64,000 nucleotides of DNA from Eucalyptus grandis (Eukaryota; Streptophyta; Magnoliopsida; Myrtales; Myrtaceae). The position numbers and the translations under genes are program-made. Under the pieces are notes generated by a model, which was given only the letters and a program-made list of their open reading frames with translations, searched no databases and was not told the origin of the DNA. This document shows, one piece after another, positions 62,031 through 64,000 of this stretch (position 1 is its first letter; each line of letters starts with the position of its first letter). The stretch spans positions 6,406,600 to 6,470,599 of the forward strand of contig NC_052617.1 of assembly GCF_016545825.1 (NCBI RefSeq), given 5' to 3'.

Positions 62031-62540
62031 TCGCGGGTCGGACCGGTCGGACCGGTCGCGGCGGTCGGACTGGTCGGACCGGTCGCGACGGTCGAACCGG
62101 TCGGGCCGGACGGGCCGGACCGGCCGCACGGACCGACCGCCGTGCCTCGCGCGTGCGGGAATGACGTCACGTGCCGGGCGCGTGCCTTCGTCGGCCTGTC
62201 GGGTCGGGTCGGTTCGCGGTCGGGTCGCCGCCCGGCCAACCCCGACGTCATCGGCTGACGTCATCGATGACGTCGCCAGGCCGATTACCGGCCGTTGGGT
62301 GACGTTATGATGACGTCGGCACGCGTCGGTCCGTGGACCGGCGCGTGCCCAGTTCGGGCGCCCGGCGGCGCGCCTGCCGGTTCGCCACCGGCGCGTGTGC
62401 CACACGCGCACGGGCGAACCAGCGCCTCCCGGGCGCGTCGCGCCCACGCCAGCGCCTTCCGCCGCCGTGTGGGCGCGTGCGCGTCTCCGGCGGCGCTCGA
62501 CATACCGCCGAGACTCTTCTCGACGCCCCCTTTCTCCTGT
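62031..62540. repeat. GC-rich leader with CGGTCGGAC repeats
   Basis: Short, partly palindromic GGTCGGACC repeats to about 62130, then CpG-rich sequence with many GACGTCA-like words (62160-62320). Long frames here are compositional. A protein call is not supported. Confidence 0.7.
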
Positions 62541-62690
62541 GCCATCAGATTTTGATTTTGACATATTGAAACTCAGAAAAATGGCCGAACAACGCTCGGG
62601 TGTCGGGATTTTGGCCCGGTTCCGTACGGCCGAAGGGATTTGTGAAAAATCAATCAAAAACATCGGAATTGATTAGGAAAAACGTGAAAC

Positions 62691-62705
62691 AGGGGCTCGA
62701 TACCA
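62691..62705 (-). other. Copia primer binding site
   Basis: Minus strand TGGTATCGAGCCCCT, 1 bp from the LTR; initiator-Met-like with one base missing relative to TGGTATCAGAGC. Confidence 0.7.
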
Positions 62706-62706
62706 A

Positions 62707-63111
62707 TGTTGGGAATGATCGATCCCCGAAATACCGGATACGACACTAAATCGAATCCCTAAATCAATGCGGAAGACGAAGCCCGGAAAACACGTATCAC
62801 CGATCGTAAAGCACACCACGGAGTCGAGCGTACCTTGTTAGCCACGATTAAACACCGTCGTCAATGGAGGAAGAGAATCCGGTCGATGAAGCCTTGAAGG
62901 GAAGAAATTGGAAGCCGTATGCCTCTTGTTCTTCGGGAGAGAGAAACGCGCGGGAGAGAAGCGTACGTTGATTGTGCCAAAGGGTGCGTCTCTCTCTCTC
63001 TCTCCTCCCTTTATACCTTCCCCCATCCACGGGCCCTATTCCCGTGGGCCGGGCTTTTTGGGCCCAACTTGGGCGGACGGGCCAACTCAGGCCCATCTCA
63101 TAAATCCATCA
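62707..63111 (-). repeat. Copia 5' LTR, complete
   Basis: 405 bp, uninterrupted. It is the empty-site reference for the Tat-type insertion: its sequence runs through CCGTATGCCTCTTG without a break. Confidence 0.95.
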
Positions 63112-63116
63112 CAATC

Positions 63117-63398
63117 AAATGCGAGACTATAGACATAAGGTCTCGGATCATCTTATCCACTCTGCCTATTCCTTTTAGTGGGGGTTTCGATTGCCAAGCA
63201 TATAACATATTTCCGAGTTCTTTCACCGAAGGCGACATTCAAACGGGATTGGATTCCTATGTAAAAGTGTTCTAGCTTTGTGAAGAGTTCAGAAAAATAT
63301 GAAAAATTGTTCAGGTTGCAAGAAGACAATGCCAAAGTCTCACGCTCTAGAAATGTATAATCGTACTGTTGTAAGCTAGATTTAACTCTACCCTAAGT
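63117..63398 (-). other. RLP-like 5' flank relic, right edge
   Basis: 63190-63290 resembles 36970-37070 (TTTCACCGAA, GGATTCC, GTTCTAGCTTTG), linking this flank to the RLP modules. No gene is supported. Confidence 0.4.
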
Positions 63399-63990
63399 TT
63401 AAGGATTTGCAGATTTTTCAGTGTTGAAATGATTTTGAAGTCTAAAACACCAGTGAAATCGCCTCCAAATGTATGAGTCATTCCCGCTTTCAAATGAATG
63501 ACAGGATATGACAAGTTGATTCATTGCTGAGAGGTCGAATCTGGTTAATTTTGGTAAGTTCACAAGCGATGAGGCAATCGATCCCATTGATATGTAGTTA
63601 CTGAGATAGAGGGTTTTTAAATTTTCCAATTTATCGGTTGAATCAACTATTTTTCCTGTAATGCTTGTAAATGAGAGGGTTATGGATTCAGGAGACTTGC
63701 TTTAGTTAGATTTTAGAAAAGAAATGGTAATATTTTGGCAAGCGAAAAATGTTGAGTGGGAAGTTCTTGTAAATTGCACACTGATACACTGAAAAACATC
63801 AATGAGGATGATAAATTCGCGAAGGAACTAGGCGGAACAACAGACAGATCAATCGGATCAAGTTTAAGTTCCCTCAATTTGTCAAGTTCTGAACAAGCAT
63901 ATTGAGATCTGTATTTACATTCTTATGGTCGTGGATCACTTACGTGCCACTAAAGTCTAAAAAGAGTTCAAGTAAAACTAGTTTAGAAAG
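63399..63990 (-). pseudogene. RLP-D: degraded LRR receptor-like relic
   Basis: 63399-63629 reads NLKTLYLSNYISMGSIASSL and LPKLTRFDLSA. Upstream on the same strand come LRELKLDPIDLSVVPPSSFA, NLSSSLMFFSVSVCNLQELP and LVLLELFLDFSGT, in the order found near the N-terminus of Cf-type RLPs. Stops and frameshifts separate the pieces. It is a different RLP subgroup from RLP-A/B/C. It may extend beyond the window edge. Confidence 0.7.
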
Positions 63991-64000
63991 GCGAGAAATT

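Larger units (their letters stand above)
44042..63111 (-). mobile_element. Ty1/copia element, minus strand, interrupted by a Tat-type element
   Basis: LTRs start TGTTGGGAAT and end AAATCCATCA; CAATC target duplications are at 44037-44041 and 63112-63116. The right LTR is 405 bp; the left one is 407 bp once the nested element is removed. The internal region (56185-62706) is about 6.5 kb and reads in sense order as PBS, GC-rich leader, gag, zinc knuckle, protease, integrase, RT, RNase H, PPT. All domains are broken by stops and frameshifts, so it is not autonomous. It inserted next to RLP-like 5' sequence. Confidence 0.93.

Noticed and set aside
62022..62663. 213-codon frame over the copia leader
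   Set aside because: Open because of CpG-rich composition; it has no domain and overlaps other frames on both strands.

Overview
This is nuclear DNA from a flowering plant. The window holds intron-less LRR receptor-like protein (RLP) genes, LTR retrotransposons of plant-specific types (a chromodomain Ty3/gypsy of Tekay/Del type, a Tat/Ogre-type element primed by tRNA-Arg, and a Ty1/copia), tRNA-derived SINEs and long AT-rich spacers. The repeat style reminds me of Myrtaceae (Eucalyptus/Syzygium relatives), but that is an impression and was not tested. No organelle or bacterial features were seen.

Layout. Positions 1-5,900, about 22,690-26,360 and about 26,930-38,290 are diverged copies of one tandemly duplicated module. 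The module consists of an unidentified acidic-protein gene remnant followed, reading on the minus strand from the other side, by an RLP gene with its promoter. RLP-A (686-3210) has a 1-bp deletion, RLP-C (30946-33667) has a 1-bp insertion and no ATG, and RLP-B (26007-26357) is only a C-terminal stub. A fourth, older RLP relic (RLP-D) sits at the right edge. Orphan copies of the RLP 5' flank lie near 19.6 kb, 35.9 kb, 36.9 kb and 63.2 kb, so the locus once held more genes. No RLP in the window is intact as written.

Unit A is interrupted by a 10.3-kb chromovirus (6065-16400) with 3.04-kb LTRs, target duplication CCAAG and a badly decayed pol. Each of its LTRs carries an array of 11 CACGTG (G-box) cores. 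Two SINEs (17711-17923 and 37741-37944) have clear target duplications, and the second has an empty site in the paralogous unit. A foldback structure (36046-36852) sits between 25-bp direct repeats and is also absent from the paralogous site. A diverged relative of the Tekay-type LTR runs into an assembly gap of exactly 100 N (39245-39344).

The right third is a nest. A Ty1/copia element (44042-63111, target duplication CAATC) carries inside its left LTR an 11.7-kb Tat/Ogre-type element (44259-55989, target duplication TATGC). The Tat-type element has no recognisable gag-pol. Next to its 3' LTR are two tandem arrays, about 74-bp units and then about fifty 28-bp units. The copia leader holds eight W-box cores in 71 bp.

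Together the window looks like a decaying resistance-type RLP cluster that was broken up by successive retrotransposon insertions. Coding calls rest on reading translations; identities and ages were judged by eye, not computed.
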